Positions 61,447 through 64,000 of a stretch of DNA of 64,000 nt are shown here, in pieces. This DNA is from Maricaulis virginensis. GTDB taxonomy: Bacteria > Pseudomonadota > Alphaproteobacteria > Caulobacterales > Maricaulaceae. Both the position numbers and the translations under genes were made by a program. The stretch lies in assembly GCF_027922185.1 (NCBI RefSeq), contig NZ_BSFE01000005.1, forward strand, positions 226,445 through 290,444, in the 5' to 3' direction. A model generated the notes under the pieces. The model saw only the letters and a program-made list of their open reading frames with translations. It was not told where the DNA came from and did no database searches. The first letter of the stretch is position 1. The number at the start of each line of letters is the position of its first letter.

Positions 61447-63341
61447 TGACCGTCCAGACTTCGCGCGCCGACGTGATCGCGCGTCTTACCCAATCCGGCC
61501 AGCGCGGCGTGCTGCGCTTCTTGACCTGCGGCTCTGTGGACGACGGCAAGTCGACCCTGATCGGCCGCCTACTCTATGACAGCAAGCTGTTGTTCGAGGA
61601 CCAGATCAACGTTCTGGAAAAGGACAGCCGCAAGCACGGTACCGCCGGTGACGAGATCGATTTCGCCCTTCTGCTCGACGGGCTCGAGGCCGAGCGCGAA
61701 CAGGGCATCACGATCGATGTCGCCTACCGCTTCTTCGCGACCGAAAAGCGCAAATTCGTCGTCGCCGACACGCCGGGCCACGAGCAGTACACGCGCAACA
61801 TGGCGACCGGCGCCTCGACCGCCGATGTCGCCGTGATGATGATCGATGCGCGCAAGGGCGTGCTCGTGCAGACGCTGCGCCACACCTATATCGCCCGCAT
61901 GATGGGGATCCGCCATATCGTGCTGGCGGTGAACAAGATGGACCTGGTCGACCATGCCCGCGGCCGCTTCCACGAGATTGTCGCCGACTATCTCAAGAGC
62001 GCGGACGATCTGGGCTTCGAGACCATCACGCCGATCCCGATGTCGGCGCGCTATGGCGACAATGTCACCCATCGCTCCGAGAGCATGTCCTGGCATCAGG
62101 GTCCGACCCTGCTGGAACATCTCGAGACGCTGGATATCGACAGCGATGTGCAGAACGAGCCTTTCCGCATGCCGGTGCAGTGGGTGAACCGGCCCGATCT
62201 GAATTTCCGGGGCTATTCCGGCACCATCGTCTCCGGCACGGTGCAGCCCGGCGACGCCATTGTCATTGCCCAGTCCGGCCTGACGGCGACGGTCGAGCGT
62301 ATCGTCACGGCCGATGGCGATCTGGAGAGGGCCGTGGCCGGCGAGGCAGTGACGCTCGTGCTCGACCGCGAGATCGATATTTCCCGCGGCGATGTCATCG
62401 CGGCGGCCGAGGCGCGCCCGGAGGTGACCGACCAGTTTGCGGCCGAAGTGCTGTGGATGTCCGGCGACGACCTGCTGCCGGGACGCTCCTACCTTCTGAA
62501 GATCGGCACGGCGACGACGCCGGCGACGGTCTCGTCGCTGAAATACCGCGTCGACATCAATACCTATGAGAAGAAGCCCAGCCGCAAGCTGGAGATGAAC
62601 GGCATCGGCCAGTGCAATCTGTCGACCGCCCGTCCGATCGCCTTCGACCCCTATCACAAGATCCGGGACATGGGTGCCTTCATCCTGATCGACCGCTTCA
62701 CCAACCAGACGGTGGGTGCGGGGATGATCGAGTTCGGCCTGCGCCGTGCCTCGAACATCCACCATCACGCGATGGATGTGACCAAGTCCGACCGCGCCCG
62801 GATCAAGGGCCAGAAGCCGGCCATCCTGTGGTTCACCGGCCTGTCCGGTGCCGGCAAGTCGACGGTCGCCAATATCGTCGAGCGCAAGCTGGCGGCGGCC
62901 GGTCACCACACCTATTCGCTCGACGGCGATAATGTGCGTCACGGGCTGAACCGCGATCTGGGCTTCACCGACGAGGACCGGGTGGAGAATATCCGCCGCA
63001 TCGGTGAGGTCGGGAAACTGTTCGTCGATGCCGGCCTTCTGGTCACCTGCTCCTTCATCTCGCCCTTCCGGTCCGAGCGCCGCATGGTGCGCGAACTGGT
63101 CGAGGGCGACGAGTTCGTCGAGGTCTTCATCGACACCCCGCTGGAAGTCTGCATGCAGCGCGACCCGAAGGGGCTCTACAAGAAGGCCCAGGCCGGCGAG
63201 ATCAAGAATTTCACCGGTTTCGACAGCCCCTATGAGGCGCCCGAGAACCCGGAAATCCGGGTCGACACCTCGCAGATCTCGGCCGAAGAGGCCGCCGACC
63301 AGGTGATCGCCAAGCTCAGGGAGATGGGCCGGCTCGGCTAG
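61446..63341 (+). CDS. cysNC: Fused sulfate adenylyltransferase subunit 1 and APS kinase
   Basis: 631 residues. The N-terminal GTPase (CysN) has G1 GSVDDGKSTLIG, the switch segment EREQGITIDVAYRFF, DTPGHEQYTRNMATGAS and NKMDLVDH. From about residue 455 an APS kinase (CysC) follows, with ILWFTGLSGAGKSTVANIVE, DGDNVRHGLNRDLGF, FISPFRSERRMVRE and GLYKKAQAGEIKNFTGFDSPYE. With CysD it makes PAPS, the donor for the window's sulfotransferases. No PAPS reductase gene is near, which fits use for sulfation, though it may lie elsewhere. Confidence 0.95.
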   Translation: MTVQTSRADVIARLTQSGQRGVLRFLTCGSVDDGKSTLIGRLLYDSKLLFEDQINVLEKDSRKHGTAGDEIDFALLLDGLEAEREQGITIDVAYRFFATEKRKFVVADTPGHEQYTRNMATGASTADVAVMMIDARKGVLVQTLRHTYIARMMGIRHIVLAVNKMDLVDHARGRFHEIVADYLKSADDLGFETITPIPMSARYGDNVTHRSESMSWHQGPTLLEHLETLDIDSDVQNEPFRMPVQWVNRPDLNFRGYSGTIVSGTVQPGDAIVIAQSGLTATVERIVTADGDLERAVAGEAVTLVLDREIDISRGDVIAAAEARPEVTDQFAAEVLWMSGDDLLPGRSYLLKIGTATTPATVSSLKYRVDINTYEKKPSRKLEMNGIGQCNLSTARPIAFDPYHKIRDMGAFILIDRFTNQTVGAGMIEFGLRRASNIHHHAMDVTKSDRARIKGQKPAILWFTGLSGAGKSTVANIVERKLAAAGHHTYSLDGDNVRHGLNRDLGFTDEDRVENIRRIGEVGKLFVDAGLLVTCSFISPFRSERRMVRELVEGDEFVEVFIDTPLEVCMQRDPKGLYKKAQAGEIKNFTGFDSPYEAPENPEIRVDTSQISAEEAADQVIAKLREMGRLG

Positions 63342-63368
63342 GCCCGCCGGATCGCCAGACCGTACAAG

Positions 63369-63400
63369 CGCCGTCGCAGGCTGACCTGCGGCGGCGTTTT
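63369..63400 (+). terminator. Rho-independent terminator of cysD-cysNC
   Basis: CGCCGTCGCAGG (63369-63380) pairs with CCTGCGGCGGCG (63385-63396), with one wobble pair and a CTGA loop, followed by TTTTGCT. It lies about 30 bases after the cysNC stop. Confidence 0.88.
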
Positions 63401-63424
63401 GCTGTGTGCCCGGCCTGACGCGTG

Positions 63425-63817
63425 TCAGTCGGGCGTTTCGTCCAGGCCGGCATTGGCCGCTCCCTCGACCCGCCGCAGGACCGCATCGATATCGATCCCG
63501 CATTCGCGGGCCGCTTCTTCCAGATTGGTCTCGCCGAATGCGCGGAGCTCCGCGAGATACTGGGCGTCGTCGTCTGCCTTGTTGAGGGCATGCAAGCGCT
63601 GACCGAGCAGGACGAAACGGTGAGACAGGCCGAGCCAGCGTTCGGCCCGGCCCATCTCCTGGTCCATCAAGGCCATTTTTGCACTGTCGAAAGATATCTC
63701 TGCCGCGCGGCCCGGTGTGATGCCCTCGACGATCTTCATCAGGACTTCGGGCGGCCGCTCTTCCGGCGGGGTGCTGCGGCGGGCGCGACGGTGCGGGGAG
63801 GGGCGTTTTCTCGACAT
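63425..63817 (-). CDS. Small hypothetical protein
   Basis: 130 residues that I do not recognise. A basic, proline-rich start (SRKRPSPHRRARRS) precedes a mostly helical region (FDSAKMALMDQEMGRAERWLGLSHRFVLLGQRLHAL) and an acidic end. No signal peptide, cysteine or catalytic motif. An internal ATG at MKIVEGITPG would give 104 residues. Codon use and the absence of stops support coding, and it converges on the cysNC terminator. Confidence 0.65.
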   Translation of the reverse strand: MSRKRPSPHRRARRSTPPEERPPEVLMKIVEGITPGRAAEISFDSAKMALMDQEMGRAERWLGLSHRFVLLGQRLHALNKADDDAQYLAELRAFGETNLEEAARECGIDIDAVLRRVEGAANAGLDETPD

Positions 63818-64000
63818 GTCGGTGTCCTTCGGGTCTGCGGTTGGATGAACCGGCGCGCGTGCGCCTTTATCGCCACGGCGGTTTCGCCTGGCGGTATGAG
63901 GGAGTGCGGGATGCCGGCCGGAGCCGGGGTTTTATGTGTTTGTGTGAGTGGCGCCGGAGGCATCCCGCACACGGAGATTTACCCGGGTCCCTTGCGGGCC
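63818..64000. other. Unassigned end of window with a 12-bp inverted repeat
   Basis: No coding sequence is supported. GTGCGGGATGCC (63904-63915) and GGCATCCCGCAC (63959-63970) are perfect inverted repeats around a 43-base centre that includes GGGGTTTTATGTGTTTGTGTGAG. It could be a structured RNA, a terminator or a recombination site; the window ends too soon to tell. Confidence 0.5.

Overview
This is a GC-rich (roughly 65%) chromosomal window from an alphaproteobacterium, most likely a marine prosthecate-type member of the Caulobacterales (Maricaulis/Hyphomonas-like). The pointers are a CpdR-type single-domain receiver beside an N-formylglutamate amidohydrolase, large TonB-dependent receptors, a CysN-CysC fusion, and dispersed palindromic repeats of the kind seen in alphaproteobacteria. 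The genus is inferred from gene content only. I saw no prophage, insertion sequence or CRISPR array.

Layout. (1) 1-5119: the end of a WecG/TagA-type glycosyltransferase, then a cobalamin riboswitch and btuB-btuF-btuC-btuD. (2) 5126-18874: mostly housekeeping genes: mrp, an Stf0-type sulfotransferase, tRNA-Val(GAC), a large TonB receptor, cpdR, an amidohydrolase, an XRE regulator, a histidinol-phosphatase-like enzyme, a dispersed repeat, an exported methyltransferase-like lipoprotein with a small exported partner, an Hsp20, a pentapeptide-repeat protein, a shortened RibD and gpmA. (3) 19277-31472: a sugar-precursor island: kdsD, a nucleotide-sugar epimerase, galU, glmM, ugd, a phosphomannomutase, rfbD/rfbB/rfbC and a TPR-sulfotransferase. 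(4) 31907-48769: a highly expressed, lysine-free acidic exported protein, followed by a complete type II secretion (T2SS) locus (gspE F G H J K L M C D O I). Two sulfotransferases, one glycosyltransferase and two related methyltransferases are interleaved in it. (5) 48726-57213: a surface-glycan locus with two glycosyltransferases, an ABC-2 polysaccharide exporter (Wzm/Wzt type) and one very large protein. That protein joins a sulfotransferase-like domain, a 28-residue tandem-repeat coiled coil and two glycosyltransferase domains. An assembly gap falls inside its repeat. (6) 57277-63341: glmS, a DegT-type sugar aminotransferase, and cysD-cysNC for making PAPS. The window ends with a small hypothetical gene and a palindromic stretch.

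How it fits together. glmS/glmM, galU/ugd/epimerase, rfbBCD, the phosphomannomutase and kdsD can supply UDP-GlcNAc, UDP-GlcA/GalA, dTDP-rhamnose, mannose-1-phosphate and Kdo precursors. cysD/cysNC supply PAPS, the donor for five sulfotransferase-like proteins. The ABC exporter and glycosyltransferases would build and export a surface polysaccharide. The T2SS could export a surface protein, and the lysine-free protein directly upstream is the obvious candidate. The most novel feature is the fusion protein at 53220-57213. Its coiled coil is built from 84-bp units of exactly four heptads and it sits beside Wzm/Wzt, which recalls the WbdD chain-length ruler but with a sulfotransferase-like head and fused glycosyltransferases. 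That functional reading is inference.
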